From Prevotella sp. (lineage in GTDB: Bacteria; Bacteroidota; Bacteroidia; Bacteroidales; Bacteroidaceae), in contig JAFVGZ010000014.1 of assembly GCA_017478025.1 (NCBI GenBank), positions 62,001 through 126,000 on the forward strand: DNA of 64,000 nt, written 5' to 3'. The translations under genes and the position numbers were made by a program. Position 1 is the first letter of the stretch, and every line of letters starts with the position of its first letter. Positions 26,481 through 36,413 of the stretch are shown here, piece by piece. The notes under the pieces are model-generated. The model searched no databases. It saw only the letters and a list, made by a program, of their open reading frames with translations, and was not told the origin of the DNA.

Positions 26481-27259
26481 ATTGCTTGTTCTGACTTATT
26501 ATCTGATGTTTGTTCTTTTCTTTGGAAAATGTCGCCATATCTCAACAATACAGCGGTCTGAAAGAATATGCTGAAAAGAAGTATCAATGAGTACGCCAAC
26601 ACACATAGCAGCATCATTCCGACATAGCCGCTGGTCGGGATGTCTATGGGGTCACTGAAATTCACCTGTCCCTCGATGCTCGCAAAGTATGTATTGACTG
26701 CTGTCACGTATGGCAGGCAGAGTATCAGCGATGCTATGACAAAGAGGAAAAGGGAGAAAAGCACTACGCCGAGCATTCGTCCCCAGTGCTGGAAACCCTT
26801 GCGGGCAGTTGCTTTCAGTGTAAATGCCTCTGCGGCATCTGCCTTTGGCTTCATCACCCATGCATAGAACATGTAGGGTACGGGGGTGAAGAACAGCGGT
26901 GCAAGCAGGCATCCTGCCAATCCTTTCAGTGCCATCTGCCACGATGCGGGATGCTCCGTGAGTCCCGCCAAGCGTCTGTACATCATGAACAGACGCCCCT
27001 GGGCAAACATTATGGCCAACAAAAGCAGAGGCAGTACAGACACGGCAAGTATCAATGCAGATGTCTCGACCTCCATATTGGCAACAGCACGCACATTGAC
27101 ATAGAGGAATACTGAGTTCATCAGCGTCAGCAGCAGAGCCACCAAGACATAATACGGCATCATTATCTTGGTGACAAGCCACAAATTCTTAGCAAGGAAG
27201 TCATAGCTATCCTTGATGCAGCGTGCGTAGGAACGTTCTTTATATACTTCTAATGTCAT
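26477..27259 (-). CDS. Membrane protein, unknown function
   Basis: 260 residues with about six membrane spans ([72 protein letters not shown]; and two C-terminal ones). No transporter motif is recognised. Coupled to hisB by a 4-bp overlap; a histidine-linked role is not implied by sequence. Confidence 0.8.
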   Translation of the reverse strand: MTLEVYKERSYARCIKDSYDFLAKNLWLVTKIMMPYYVLVALLLTLMNSVFLYVNVRAVANMEVETSALILAVSVLPLLLLAIMFAQGRLFMMYRRLAGLTEHPASWQMALKGLAGCLLAPLFFTPVPYMFYAWVMKPKADAAEAFTLKATARKGFQHWGRMLGVVLFSLFLFVIASLILCLPYVTAVNTYFASIEGQVNFSDPIDIPTSGYVGMMLLCVLAYSLILLFSIFFQTAVLLRYGDIFQRKEQTSDNKSEQAI

Positions 27260-27352
27260 GTGAGACTATAGGAAATGTCATGTGAGACTACTAAATCATG
27301 ATATTGCTGCGCTGGCAATTGTGCCGGCGAGCCATGCAACGAGGCTATGGAA

Positions 27353-30097
27353 TTACAGCTTTTTCAGCTCAGCGATAGTCTGCTCCAGCGTTGCGATCTT
27401 TTCCTTTGCGTCAGACTCCTTCTTGCGTTCCAGAGCCACGACAGCCTCAGGAGCATTTGCGACGAAGCGTTCGTTGGAGAGTTTCTTCTGCACGCCGACA
27501 ATGAATCCCTGCAGATGTTTCAGCTCAGCCTCAGCCTTTGCTATCTCTGCAGCCACATCAATAAGCGAACCAAGAGGTATTGCATACTCACGGGTACCGA
27601 TCATGAAGGCTACCGTTCCCTCGCTCTTCTGCGCCACATACGCAATCTCCGAGAGTCCTGCCATCTTTGTGATTATAGGTCCGAGAGCCGGGCACTTGGT
27701 CACCACGGCATCATCATCGCCACTTACTACCACCTGAAGTGTCAGCGGTTCGCGTGGTCCGATGTTCTTAGTCTGACGTACGGCACGCACGCCGGATATT
27801 ACCTGCTTCACATCCTCAAACTGCCTGAGCAGTTCTTTCTCTGCCTCTGTAGGCGCGTCAAGCTTGAAGACATCAACCATCAGCGCCTCTCCGGGCTTTC
27901 TGTCTGCAATGTGCTGCCACAGTTCCTCGGTGATGAACGGCATGAAAGGATGTATGATGTGCAGCAGCTGATCGAAGATATTCAAGGTTGCGTCGTATGT
28001 GGCCTGGTCTATCGGCTGCTGATATGCGGGTTTGATAACCTCAAGGTACCATCCTGAGAACTCATCGGTGAAGAGTTTGAAGGCTGCCATAAGCGCCTCA
28101 TTGAGGCGATACTTCTTATAGTCATCGTTGATTTCCTCATATACTGCCTTGATTTTAGCGTTCATCCACTCTATGGCCTTCTTGCTTGAGAGGCTCTGCT
28201 CCAGGTTACTGTCTGCTGTCCAGCCCTGAACAAGTCGGAACGCATTCCATATCTTGTTGCAGAAAGCCAGACCCTGAGCACTCAGTGAGTCATCATAGAG
28301 GATATCATTGCCTGCCGGAGCAGCCAGCATCATTCCCATACGCACGCCGTCAGCGCCATATTTCTCTATCAACTCAAGCGGATCAGGAGAGTTGCCAAGT
28401 GACTTACTCATCTTTCTGCCCAGCTTATCTCTCACGATACCGGTGAAATATACATTGCGGAATGGTATCTCATGCTGATACTCACAACCGGCCATAATCA
28501 TGCGAGCCACCCAGAAGAAGATGATATCAGGTCCTGTGACAAGGTCATTTGTGGGATAATAGTACTTTATTTCCTCGTTGCCCGGGTTATTGATGCCGTC
28601 GAAGAGGGATATTGGCCACAGCCAAGAGGAGAACCAAGTATCCAGAGCATCCTCATCGCGCACCAATTGGTCAGCCGTGATATCCTTGCCATACTTCTCC
28701 TGTGCCTTTGCGAGGGCATCCTCAGGTGTCAGCGCAACAACGAACTTCTCTTCTGCTTCATCGTTCTGGCTATCGTTATCCTGCTTTATGAAGTAAGCCG
28801 GAATGCGATGTCCCCACCACAGTTGGCGTGAGATACACCAGTCCTGGATATTCTCCAGCCAGTTCTTGTATGTGGTGACATACTTGGTAGGATAGAACTT
28901 CAGCTCACCGTTCAGCACCGGCGGCAGAGCTATGTCAGCCATGTGCTTCATAGACAGGAACCACTGCATGCACAGGCGAGGCTCAACGGCGGTATCCTGA
29001 TTACGCTCAGAATATCCCACCTTATTTATATAGTCCTCTATGTGGTCCATCAGTCCGGCTGCCGTGAGGTCTTCTGCTATCTGCTTACGCACATCCATAC
29101 GGTCCATACCGACATATATGCCGGCTGCATCGCTGATAGTACCATCAGGGTTGAAGATGTCTATTGTCTCCAGATTGTGAGTCTTACCAAGGGCATAGTC
29201 GTTCACGTCATGTGCCGGAGTAACCTTCAGACAACCTGTACCGAACTCAATATCAACGTATCTGTCCTCAATCACAGGTATGACACGGTTTACGAGCGGC
29301 ACAATCACCTTATGTCCCTTGAGCCACTGGTTCTTCGGGTCTTTTGGGTTGATACACATTGCGGTATCGCCCATGATTGTCTCAGGACGTGTTGTAGCGA
29401 CAATGGCAAAATATCCCTTGTCATCTTTGTGCCACACTTCATCCTCGCTGCCTGTCAGGACAACGGGATTGACATCAGCATCAGCAACGTAATACTTCAG
29501 ATGATACAGCTTTGAGTTCTCCTCACGGTAGATTACCTCTTCCGTTGAAAGCACCGTCTGGGCCTTCGGGTCCCAGTTCACCATGCGCAGTCCGCGATAG
29601 ATGTATCCTTTCTCATAGAGATCCACAAAGACTTTCAGCACCGACTCGGAGCGTTTCTCGTCCATTGTGAATGCTGTACGGTCCCAATCGCACGATGCTC
29701 CCAGCTTGCGCAGCTGCTGCAGTATTATGCCTCCGTGCTCTCTTGTCCACTCCCAGGCGTGCTCCAGGAACTGCTCACGCGTCAGGTCGCGCTTCTTGAT
29801 GCCTTGCTGTGCAAGCTTGTTCACCACCTTAGCCTCCGTAGCTATTGAGGCGTGGTCAGTGCCAGGCACCCAACAGGCATTCTTTCCGTCAAGGCGGGCC
29901 TTACGGATGAGGATGTCCTGAATGGTATTGTTGAGCATGTGGCCCATGTGCAGCACACCGGTCACATTTGGTGGTGGGATTACTATGGTATAAGGCTCAC
30001 GGTTGTCAGGCTTGCTGGCAAAGAGCTTGTTATCTGTCCAATACTGATACCATCGCGCTTCTACTTCCTTAGGCGCATACTTGCTTGCTAATTCCAT
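27353..30097 (-). CDS. valS: Valyl-tRNA synthetase
   Basis: 914 residues. Charges tRNA-Val with valine. Class I motifs: HIGH variant [15 protein letters not shown] (about 40) and KMSKS in [10 protein letters not shown] (about 560). The editing (CP1) domain lies between and the C-terminal coiled-coil arm ([34 protein letters not shown]) closes the protein. Slightly longer than the usual ~880 residues, with an insertion around [15 protein letters not shown]. Promoter at 30158-30188. Confidence 0.98.
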   Translation of the reverse strand: MELASKYAPKEVEARWYQYWTDNKLFASKPDNREPYTIVIPPPNVTGVLHMGHMLNNTIQDILIRKARLDGKNACWVPGTDHASIATEAKVVNKLAQQGIKKRDLTREQFLEHAWEWTREHGGIILQQLRKLGASCDWDRTAFTMDEKRSESVLKVFVDLYEKGYIYRGLRMVNWDPKAQTVLSTEEVIYREENSKLYHLKYYVADADVNPVVLTGSEDEVWHKDDKGYFAIVATTRPETIMGDTAMCINPKDPKNQWLKGHKVIVPLVNRVIPVIEDRYVDIEFGTGCLKVTPAHDVNDYALGKTHNLETIDIFNPDGTISDAAGIYVGMDRMDVRKQIAEDLTAAGLMDHIEDYINKVGYSERNQDTAVEPRLCMQWFLSMKHMADIALPPVLNGELKFYPTKYVTTYKNWLENIQDWCISRQLWWGHRIPAYFIKQDNDSQNDEAEEKFVVALTPEDALAKAQEKYGKDITADQLVRDEDALDTWFSSWLWPISLFDGINNPGNEEIKYYYPTNDLVTGPDIIFFWVARMIMAGCEYQHEIPFRNVYFTGIVRDKLGRKMSKSLGNSPDPLELIEKYGADGVRMGMMLAAPAGNDILYDDSLSAQGLAFCNKIWNAFRLVQGWTADSNLEQSLSSKKAIEWMNAKIKAVYEEINDDYKKYRLNEALMAAFKLFTDEFSGWYLEVIKPAYQQPIDQATYDATLNIFDQLLHIIHPFMPFITEELWQHIADRKPGEALMVDVFKLDAPTEAEKELLRQFEDVKQVISGVRAVRQTKNIGPREPLTLQVVVSGDDDAVVTKCPALGPIITKMAGLSEIAYVAQKSEGTVAFMIGTREYAIPLGSLIDVAAEIAKAEAELKHLQGFIVGVQKKLSNERFVANAPEAVVALERKKESDAKEKIATLEQTIAELKKL

Positions 30098-30157
30098 TAT
30101 CTTTGTATTGTTTAATTATCGCTGATTTACTGTAAATTCAATGGCGCATACGGCGTG

Positions 30158-30188
30158 CAAAGTTACATATTTTTCCTGAGATGGCAAA
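30158..30188 (-). promoter_or_regulatory. Promoter of valS
   Basis: On the minus strand TTTG (30185-30188), 19-bp gap, TAACTTTG (30158-30165). Full consensus match, 60 bp upstream of the valS start. Confidence 0.75.
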
Positions 30189-30280
30189 ATAATCTCGATA
30201 TTATATTTTACCACCGCAAACTATCTGACATGTATGTCGTATATATCTTTGATATATCTCGCCTGATCCACACATACCTA

Positions 30281-31195
30281 TCAATAGACCTTCAGCACAT
30301 CACCGGGGCGCAACTGATAATAAGCCGGGAGTTTGTTCTTCTTGTACAGGCTCTTCAAGCGTATGCCATACATCTGAGATATGGAGTACATGCTCTCCCC
30401 CACCTTGACCACATGAGGTTTCTTCTTGAATTGCTTATCGGCCTTGGTACGTTTTTTCTCTAAATAGACGATATCGCCTTCAGTCAGCACATCGTTCTTG
30501 TCACGCTCATTATAGCGTGCCAACTTCTTGTAACTCACGCCGACTTCCTTTGCCAATGTACGGAAAGTGTCACCCTGTCTGGCCACAAGATAGTAGTTCT
30601 TGTTGTAATATAATATCTGGTGAGACAGGCTTGGATTAGTGGTAACGGCACCAGAATGATTAGCTATGAACTTGTCATATTTCTTCGCCCTGTCATATTG
30701 TTGCAGCCCATACAGTTCTATGATGCCAATCAGCTTGTCCGCATACTTCGGATTAGTGGCATATCCGCAAGCCTTCAGCCCACGGGCCCAACCCTTATAG
30801 TCGGTAGTGGAAAGGCTGAAAAGGGTGCTGTATCTTGGCCGCTTGAGGAATTTGCTATGGTCCTCGAAGCTGCTTCGCGCATTGTCATAGACGCGGAAGC
30901 AGTCATTACGCATGTCATCATCCTTATACATGCGCCTCCCATTCCACTCATGACACTTTATGCCAAAGTGGTTATTACCCTGAACCGCCAACACACTCGT
31001 GCCGGCACCACTCTCCAACAGTCCCTGAGCCAAAGTGATAGAAGCCGGTATGCGGTGTTCCAGCATTTGCTCTATCGCCAAATCCTTGTAACGATCTATA
31101 TATGCCTGATAGGCACTGTTCCACTTCATCTGCGCTCCACACACCAGGGGCAGAGCGAGAAGCAGCATTACAGCGATGTATAATCTACGAGTCAT
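30281..31195 (-). CDS. Exported glucosaminidase with two LysM domains
   Basis: 304 residues. Signal peptide (LYIAVMLLLALPLVCGAQ), then a mannosyl-glycoprotein endo-beta-N-acetylglucosaminidase (GH73-type) domain with the catalytic Glu in AQGLLESGAGTS (about 60) and NNHFGIKCHEW, then two LysM modules (about 205-250 and 258-304; the last ends LRPGDVLKVY). Cleaves peptidoglycan glycan strands; periplasmic or cell-wall bound. Confidence 0.93.
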   Translation of the reverse strand: MTRRLYIAVMLLLALPLVCGAQMKWNSAYQAYIDRYKDLAIEQMLEHRIPASITLAQGLLESGAGTSVLAVQGNNHFGIKCHEWNGRRMYKDDDMRNDCFRVYDNARSSFEDHSKFLKRPRYSTLFSLSTTDYKGWARGLKACGYATNPKYADKLIGIIELYGLQQYDRAKKYDKFIANHSGAVTTNPSLSHQILYYNKNYYLVARQGDTFRTLAKEVGVSYKKLARYNERDKNDVLTEGDIVYLEKKRTKADKQFKKKPHVVKVGESMYSISQMYGIRLKSLYKKNKLPAYYQLRPGDVLKVY

Positions 31196-31348
31196 TAGCT
31201 ATAATATAATAAGGTGGAGAAGTTTCTTCCCACCGTGATGCTTATCCTTTTAAGGGCATTGATGTATTGTCAATCAATATAACCCGCCATAAAACAAGAA
31301 ACGGAGCACCGAGAATATCGTGCACCGCTTCGTGAAAAATAAATGTTG

Positions 31349-31421
31349 TAGTGGGTACGGGAGTCGAACCCGTGTACCCGGCGTGAGAGGCCGGTATCCT
31401 AGGCCACTAGATGAACCCACC
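31349..31421 (-). tRNA. tRNA-Glu (anticodon CTC), copy 2
   Basis: Minus-strand cloverleaf starting GGTGGGTTCATCTAGTGG, anticodon loop CTCTCAC, T-arm ACGGGTTCGACTCCCGT, acceptor end ACCCACT with discriminator A. The first base pair is G-U. Identical to the copy at 31446. Confidence 0.93.
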
Positions 31422-31445
31422 CTTTCCATTCTGTCTTTCCTTGTG

Positions 31446-31518
31446 TAGTGGGTACGGGAGTCGAACCCGTGTACCCGGCGTGAGAGGCCGGTATCCTAGG
31501 CCACTAGATGAACCCACC
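31446..31518 (-). tRNA. tRNA-Glu (anticodon CTC), copy 1
   Basis: Same sequence as the copy at 31349. The pair is separated by 24 bp and probably transcribed with tRNA-Ser from the promoter at 31688-31719. Confidence 0.93.
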
Positions 31519-31548
31519 GAACAAGAATGAAACTCTTAGACAAAGGTG

Positions 31549-31636
31549 CGGAAGGTGGGGGATTCGAACCCCCGGTACGGTAAACCCGTACGTCAGTTTA
31601 GCAAACTGGTGGTTTCAGCCACTCACCCAACCTTCC
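31549..31636 (-). tRNA. tRNA-Ser (anticodon GCT)
   Basis: 88-nt class II tRNA on the minus strand: acceptor GGAAGGT, anticodon loop TTGCTAA, long variable arm (GTACGGGTTTACCGTAC), T-arm GGGGGTTCGAATCCCCC, discriminator G. Confidence 0.95.
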
Positions 31637-31687
31637 TTTTTCCTGAGGAAATCAGGTCTTGCTGACACCTTTTCTAAAAAGCGAGTG

Positions 31688-31719
31688 CAAAGTTAATATA
31701 TTTTCCTGACATTACCAAA
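31688..31719 (-). promoter_or_regulatory. Promoter of tRNA-Ser/Glu/Glu cluster
   Basis: Minus strand: TTTG (31716-31719), 20-bp gap, TAACTTTG (31688-31695). Full consensus match, about 50 bp before tRNA-Ser. Confidence 0.7.
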
Positions 31720-31777
31720 TAAAAGCGCAACTTTTTTCAAAACTCTCGCTTTGATGCCGGTTTTATCCAGCTGCTTT

Positions 31778-31826
31778 CCTCTGTCTGTCTGGGGCAAACG
31801 CGATATTGTCTCCAGGCAGACAGAGG
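31778..31826 (-). terminator. Strong hairpin after the DUF1015 gene
   Basis: 15-bp stem (CCTCTGTCTGTCTGG with CCAGGCAGACAGAGG, one G-U) around an 18-nt loop. It follows the DUF1015 stop on the minus strand by about 30 bp, but no T-run follows, so it may protect the 3' end rather than terminate. Confidence 0.5.
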
Positions 31827-31857
31827 GGTCAGCCTTCGGTTTTATCAGTATTCTTCC

Positions 31858-33126
31858 TTAGTCCAGTTTATGTATTACCAATCCCGAGCGCAGCTTCGGC
31901 TCAAACCATGTAGCCTTAGGCGGCATGATGTTTCCAGAGTCGGCGATGTCCATTATCTGCTTCATTGATACAGGATAGAGTGCGAGTGCAGCACGCATCT
32001 CACCGCTATCCACGCGTCTCTTCAGCTCACCCAGTCCTCTGAGGCCTCCCACGAAGTCTATGCGCTGGCTGGAGCGCAGGTCACCAATCTCCAGAATGTC
32101 CTGCAGTATCAGCCTTGAGGAGATGTCAACGTCCAGCACTCCGATAGGATCTGAGTCATCGAATGTTCCGGGCTTGGCATCCAGGCTGTACCACTCGCCG
32201 TCCAGATAGAGCGAGAACTGGTGTGCATGCTGTGGGCGATACTCTTCTGCGCCTTTCTTTTCCACAACGAAATTCTTTGCCAACTTCTCCAGGAACTGCT
32301 CTGAGGTATTGCCGTTGAGGTCTTTTACCACGCGGTTATAGTCAAGCACAGTCAGCTGGCTTGCCTGGAAACATACAGCCATGAAGTAGTTATACTCCTC
32401 ATCACCCTTGTGGTTAGGGTTCTGCTTTGCCTTCTCTGTGCCTACGAGTGCTGCTGCCGCAGAGCGGTGGTGACCGTCGGCGATATAGAGGGCAGGCATC
32501 TTGGCAAACTCTTCCGTGATGGTCTTTATGTCCGCATCGTTATCCACTACCCACAACTGATGACGGAAACCGTCAATAGGAGCGACGAAGTCATACTCAG
32601 GCTCAGTAGCCGCATACTTCATAATCAGCTCATTGAGCGTCGCATTATCGGGATAAGCGAAGAATACCGGCTCTATGTTTGCATTGTTCACGCGCACATG
32701 CTTCATGCGATCCTCTTCCTTATCGCGGCGTGTCAGCTCGTGCTTCTTTATGATGCCCTTCTCATAGTCACCCGAATAAGCACCTACGACGAGGCCGTAC
32801 TGTGTCTTCTCCTTGCCGCCGTTGGCAGGCAACGCTGAGGTCTGGGCATAGATGTAATACTGTTCCTTATCATCCTGCACCAGCCATCCCTTGTCCTGGA
32901 ACTTCTGGAACTGGCGGGCTGCCTCCTCATACACTTTCGGATCATACTCGCTTGTGCCGGGCTCAAAGTTTATCTCTGGCTTGATGATATGATACAGCGA
33001 CATTTCGTTATCGCCTGCTTCTGCGCGGGCTTCTTCTGAATCAAGCACGTCATAAGGACGAGACTCCACGCGCTCTACATACTCCTTTGGTGGGCGAATG
33101 CCCTTGAATGGTTTTACTATTGCCAT
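31858..33126 (-). CDS. DUF1015 family protein
   Basis: 422 residues from ATG 33126 (MAIVKPFKGIRP is the family start; an in-frame ATG at 33168 only adds translated repeat sequence). Family signature motifs include PPKEYVERVESRPYDVL, YHIIKPE, HELTRRDKEEDR and IADGHHRSAAAA. Often found beside serine biosynthesis genes (serC, serA) in this phylum, but not here. Enzymatic function is not established to my knowledge. Confidence 0.92.
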   Translation of the reverse strand: MAIVKPFKGIRPPKEYVERVESRPYDVLDSEEARAEAGDNEMSLYHIIKPEINFEPGTSEYDPKVYEEAARQFQKFQDKGWLVQDDKEQYYIYAQTSALPANGGKEKTQYGLVVGAYSGDYEKGIIKKHELTRRDKEEDRMKHVRVNNANIEPVFFAYPDNATLNELIMKYAATEPEYDFVAPIDGFRHQLWVVDNDADIKTITEEFAKMPALYIADGHHRSAAAALVGTEKAKQNPNHKGDEEYNYFMAVCFQASQLTVLDYNRVVKDLNGNTSEQFLEKLAKNFVVEKKGAEEYRPQHAHQFSLYLDGEWYSLDAKPGTFDDSDPIGVLDVDISSRLILQDILEIGDLRSSQRIDFVGGLRGLGELKRRVDSGEMRAALALYPVSMKQIMDIADSGNIMPPKATWFEPKLRSGLVIHKLD

Positions 33127-33238
33127 ATTGTTCGAATTAACAAATAAAGCCCCCTCCGTCTCCCTCAAGGGGGAGGGTAAGCCATCAAATTTAACAAATT
33201 ATGAATTACGAATTATGCATTGAGCATCATTCAGGCGA
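33127..33238. repeat. Filler repeats upstream of DUF1015 gene
   Basis: C-rich/G-rich block ('agccccctccgtctccctcaagggggagg', 33149-33177) plus an 'aattatgaattacgaattatgcattga' stretch lie in the 5' leader of the DUF1015 mRNA. Confidence 0.6.
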
Positions 33239-33270
33239 CAAAGGTAATGACATTTTCCGACATAGCCAAA
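33239..33270 (-). promoter_or_regulatory. Promoter of DUF1015 gene
   Basis: Minus strand: TTTG (33267-33270), 20-bp gap, TACCTTTG (33239-33246). Full consensus match. A second lone TAACTTTG lies at 33438-33445. Confidence 0.7.
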
Positions 33271-33520
33271 GAAATGAAGATTTTTTCACAATATATGCGG
33301 GTTCTATTAATTTGCCTTATCAGAACAGAACCCTCCTAAAAAGTAAAAGGCCGGCTTCACAGCCAGCCAAAATTACTATACAAAAACATTATGAACTTTA
33401 TCTTATTAACAAAAATACTTCTTGTCCTTTTCGGGTGCAAAGTTACGATGTTTCTGTTATTCTCGCAATACCTAAAAATGGTTATTTCTTCATTCGCTAA
33501 CTTGTTAACTCGTTAATTTG

Positions 33521-34801
33521 TTAATTTGTTAATTTGGAATTCTCCTCTTTGGTCACCTTTATGCGGGATATTCTGTGCTGCTCCTTCTTCATTATCTCAA
33601 ATGAAAGGTTCTTATACTTGAAGCGCTCATGCACATTGGGGAAATCCCCTTTGAGTTCCAGCATCAGTCCCGCCAGCGTATCGGCATTCAGCCCATTGTC
33701 CAGGAAGTCATCGTCGTCTATATTCAGCGCGCGGCAGAAATCTACAAGCTTCGTTTTACCCTCAAAGACATAGGTGTTGTATGACAGTTTGGTATATTGC
33801 AGCTCCTCCTCATCATACTCATCGCTTATCTCACCCACTATCTCCTCAAGGATATCCTCCAGGGTTATGACTCCACACGTGCCGCCATATTCATCTACGA
33901 CGACAGCGATATGCACCTTGTTAGTCTGAAATTCCTGCAGCAGAGCATCGATCTTCTTCGTCTCTGGCACGAAATGCGCGTGCCTTACAAGGCTCTGCCA
34001 ACGGAAGTTGTCGGGCTTGCCGATGTGCTGGAGCAGGTCTTTGATGTAGAGTATGCCGCGGATATTATCGATATTGTCCAGATATACGGGTATGCGGCTA
34101 TAGCTGTTTTCCACGATACAACGTATCACATCCTTGAATGACGTGTGCAAGTCTATGGCAACGATGTCCTGTCTGCTGGTCATTATCTCGCTGGCCATCT
34201 CATCGCCAAAGCGTATGATGCCCTGCAGGATGTCTTTCTCCTCCTTGATATCCTCCTTTGCTGTCAGCTCAAGGGCCTGCCCCAGTTCATCTACGCTGAG
34301 GGTGTGATTACGCTGCTGCACTATCTTCTCGGCTATCACGCCCGACCCGAGCAGCAACGTGCCGATGGGCCAGAAGAGCTGCCTGACGAACAGTATGCCA
34401 TCGACCACTCTGCGACAGAAGTTTAGGGGACTGATGCGCGAATAGACCTTTGGCACTATCTCGCCAAAGAGCAACAGGAGAAAGGTCAGCAACACCGTTG
34501 TGACAAGGAAATGCATCCAGTATGAGCCGCCGAAGTCTGTCAGTTTTGCTATGACATAGTTCAGCAGCATAATGATTGTCACGTTGACAAAATTATTTGT
34601 GATAAGGATTGTTGCCAGTGTGCGCTCCGAATCATTTCTGAGCATCATAATCTTTCTATCCTTATCGCGATTCTCGTCCAGCGCGGCGAGATCTTTCGGC
34701 GAGAGACTGAAGAAAGCAATCTCTGCACCACTGGCAAAGCCCGAGAGCACCAAGAGCAGCACCGACAATGCCAGGCATATTATGACTGGAAGTTCCATCA
34801 A
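33521..34801 (-). CDS. gldE: Gliding-motility-associated membrane protein GldE / HlyC-CorC family
   Basis: 426 residues. Order of domains: DUF21/CNNM-type membrane domain with four hydrophobic segments (residues ~1-175), a CBS pair (MTSRQDIVAI..., VVVDEYGGTCGVITLEDILEEIVGEI), and a CorC/HlyC transporter-associated domain at the C-terminus. GldE is linked to gliding motility in Flavobacterium; in non-gliding Bacteroidota it is kept and may serve ion efflux. The start overlaps ssb by 4 bp, an order conserved in the phylum. The gap before the DUF1015 gene holds nothing coding. Confidence 0.92.
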   Translation of the reverse strand: MMELPVIICLALSVLLLVLSGFASGAEIAFFSLSPKDLAALDENRDKDRKIMMLRNDSERTLATILITNNFVNVTIIMLLNYVIAKLTDFGGSYWMHFLVTTVLLTFLLLLFGEIVPKVYSRISPLNFCRRVVDGILFVRQLFWPIGTLLLGSGVIAEKIVQQRNHTLSVDELGQALELTAKEDIKEEKDILQGIIRFGDEMASEIMTSRQDIVAIDLHTSFKDVIRCIVENSYSRIPVYLDNIDNIRGILYIKDLLQHIGKPDNFRWQSLVRHAHFVPETKKIDALLQEFQTNKVHIAVVVDEYGGTCGVITLEDILEEIVGEISDEYDEEELQYTKLSYNTYVFEGKTKLVDFCRALNIDDDDFLDNGLNADTLAGLMLELKGDFPNVHERFKYKNLSFEIMKKEQHRISRIKVTKEENSKLTN

Positions 34802-35148
34802 GCCTCTTCTGGTTTCTCTGTTCGGGGCGACAACATCTCCATGGTGTCCACCACTATTTCTACGGCAGTGCGCTGTATGCCCTGCTTATCATCATACTTA
34901 CGGTATTGCAGTCGTCCCTCCACATAGAGCTTGTCGCCCTTACGCACATAACGGTCCACCACCCTTGCCAGACGCTGGAAGAAAAGGAGGTTATGCCAGT
35001 CAGTCCTGTCAGGAACCTTCGTACCGTTGGGCAGCGTATAGCCCTTCTCTGTCGTTGCCAACCTTACGGTAGCAACGGCACGGTCGGCCTCGTAGTATCT
35101 CACGTCGGGATCTACGCCAACATTGCCTATAAGCATCACCTTGTTCAT
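34798..35148 (-). CDS. ssb: Single-stranded DNA-binding protein (short form)
   Basis: 116 residues with the OB-fold signature MNKVMLIGNVGVDPDVRYYE, WHNLLFFQRLARVVDRYVRKGDKLYVEGRLQYR. Length matches the OB domain only. The usual flexible linker and acidic DxDDIPF tip, which recruits repair and replication proteins, are missing: it ends SPRTEKPEEA. So it may be a secondary SSB. It is in the conserved ssb-gldE pair. Confidence 0.93.
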   Translation of the reverse strand: MNKVMLIGNVGVDPDVRYYEADRAVATVRLATTEKGYTLPNGTKVPDRTDWHNLLFFQRLARVVDRYVRKGDKLYVEGRLQYRKYDDKQGIQRTAVEIVVDTMEMLSPRTEKPEEA

Positions 35149-35166
35149 TATCCCCTTAGCGCTACT

Positions 35167-35685
35167 CTACTTTGCCTTGCCCAGAAATTTGCACTGGAAG
35201 TTCTTTCCCTTAGGTGATGGGAACTGTGAACGGCTATCGACACGTGTGCGCAGGTGCTCCACGATGCGCTCATAGCAGCGCATCGGTGACTTGCCCTTCA
35301 GGCGTACCGAGAACTCCGTGTCACGATATTCGCACTTGCCGTTATGGTTCGTCACCACCCTTTTGAAGAACACAGTACACTCATACCATCCCTCGCGCTC
35401 CACATTCAGCAGATCCTCGGCAGGTTTGTGGGATGCAGGGCGCAGAGCTTTCTTGTCCTTAAAGTCCTGCATGGTGTGCGCCTCTGTCTTAATAATAATA
35501 AAGTACACGCGCGAGCGTACCTTATATCTCTTAGGGAAGAATACGTCGCTATCGGCATATTCATACAACTCGCGCTCCATAGCTGGAGTGACTTCTATCT
35601 CGTCTATCTCTGAAAGGAATGCCAAAACCTCATCCATAGTATGGACGAGTGTCTCATCATCAAAATACCTGACGTAGTAATTCAT
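35167..35685 (-). CDS. Conserved hypothetical protein
   Basis: 172 residues, soluble. Starts MNYYVRYFDDETLVHTMDEV; middle has FFPKRYKVRSRVYFIIIKTEAHTM; C-terminal part is basic. I do not recognise a named family. It lies 18 bp upstream of ssb on the same strand, so it probably leads the ssb-gldE transcript. Confidence 0.75.
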   Translation of the reverse strand: MNYYVRYFDDETLVHTMDEVLAFLSEIDEIEVTPAMERELYEYADSDVFFPKRYKVRSRVYFIIIKTEAHTMQDFKDKKALRPASHKPAEDLLNVEREGWYECTVFFKRVVTNHNGKCEYRDTEFSVRLKGKSPMRCYERIVEHLRTRVDSRSQFPSPKGKNFQCKFLGKAK

Positions 35686-35849
35686 ATTAATGTACCTTTT
35701 CGTCGCACATTGATTGTTTTCAGCGATGCCCAGACGTACAGATGCCGTAACACGTCACAACAATGATGTAGTAAGTTTTTCGTTTCTCTTCTGGTTTGCC
35801 AAAAACATCATTATCAACCATTGATAACAGATACTGTAAAGGGAGTGAG

Positions 35850-35922
35850 AGCGGAAAACGGGACTCGGACCCGCGACCCCAACCTTGGCAAGGTTGTGCT
35901 CTACCAACTGAGCTATTTCCGC
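35850..35922 (-). tRNA. tRNA-Gly (anticodon GCC), copy 2
   Basis: Minus-strand cloverleaf GCGGAAATAGCTCAGTTGG, anticodon loop TTGCCAA, T-arm GGGTCCGAGTCCC (TCC instead of TTC in the loop start), discriminator T. Identical to the copy at 36218. Confidence 0.94.
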
Positions 35923-35938
35923 CGATTAAAAATAAGAG

Positions 35939-36022
35939 TGAAGAGGAGGAGACTCGAACTCCCACGTCGCAATTGACACTACCCCCTCAAAGTAGCGCGT
36001 CTACCAATTCCGCCACCTCTCC
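35939..36022 (-). tRNA. tRNA-Leu (anticodon GAG)
   Basis: 84-nt class II tRNA: GGAGAGGTGGCGGAATTGG, anticodon loop TTGAGGG, long variable arm, T-arm GGGAGTTCGAGTCTCCT, discriminator A. Confidence 0.93.
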
Positions 36023-36070
36023 AGCTATTATTTTCTAACAGAAAGAGAGCCTTCACGCGAGAAAAGCAAG

Positions 36071-36152
36071 TGCCCAGAACAGGACTCGAACCTGCACGCC
36101 TTGCGGCACACGCACCTGAAACGTGCGCGTCTACCAATTCCGCCACCTGGGC
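36071..36152 (-). tRNA. tRNA-Leu (anticodon CAG)
   Basis: 82-nt class II tRNA: GCCCAGGTGGCGGAATTGG, anticodon loop TTCAGGT, variable arm TGCCGCAAGGC, T-arm GCAGGTTCGAGTCCTGT, discriminator A. Confidence 0.93.
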
Positions 36153-36217
36153 ATTAAGAATTGCTTTCCTTCATCGCGAGGCTTTTCGCCTCCCTGTATT
36201 ACAGTATTTCAAAGAAG

Positions 36218-36290
36218 AGCGGAAAACGGGACTCGGACCCGCGACCCCAACCTTGGCAAGGTTGTGCTCTACCAACTGAGCTATTTCCGC
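36218..36290 (-). tRNA. tRNA-Gly (anticodon GCC), copy 1
   Basis: Same sequence as 35850-35922; first gene of the Gly-Leu-Leu-Gly cluster, with the promoter at 36382-36413. Confidence 0.94.
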
Positions 36291-36381
36291 ATGCTTAAAA
36301 ACCTCATCGTCCTTTGTCTTAAAGCTACCGAAGACCCTCTGTCAGGTCGTCAAAACAATGACGTTTTTACAAATGCGAGTG

Positions 36382-36413
36382 CAAAGGTAATATAATTCCA
36401 CGAAACAGACAAA
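36382..36413 (-). promoter_or_regulatory. Promoter of Gly-Leu-Leu-Gly tRNA cluster
   Basis: Minus strand: TTTG (36410-36413), 20-bp gap, TACCTTTG (36382-36389). Full consensus match, about 90 bp upstream of the first tRNA. Confidence 0.7.

Noticed and set aside
26652-27182. Minus-strand frame inside the membrane-protein gene
   Set aside because: Cys/Ala/Gly-rich frame-shifted copy of a clear membrane protein with correct hydrophobic pattern in the other frame.
27347-28057. Plus-strand frame opposite valS
   Set aside because: Antisense to a conserved synthetase; composition typical of a shadow frame.
31349-31518. Identical tRNA-Glu pair as a sign of an insertion event
   Set aside because: Tandem identical tRNAs are common by local duplication; no repeat or integrase flanks them.
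36070-36395. Short plus-strand frames over the tRNA cluster
   Set aside because: They are translations of tRNA complements (GLEPARLAA-type peptides), a common artefact.
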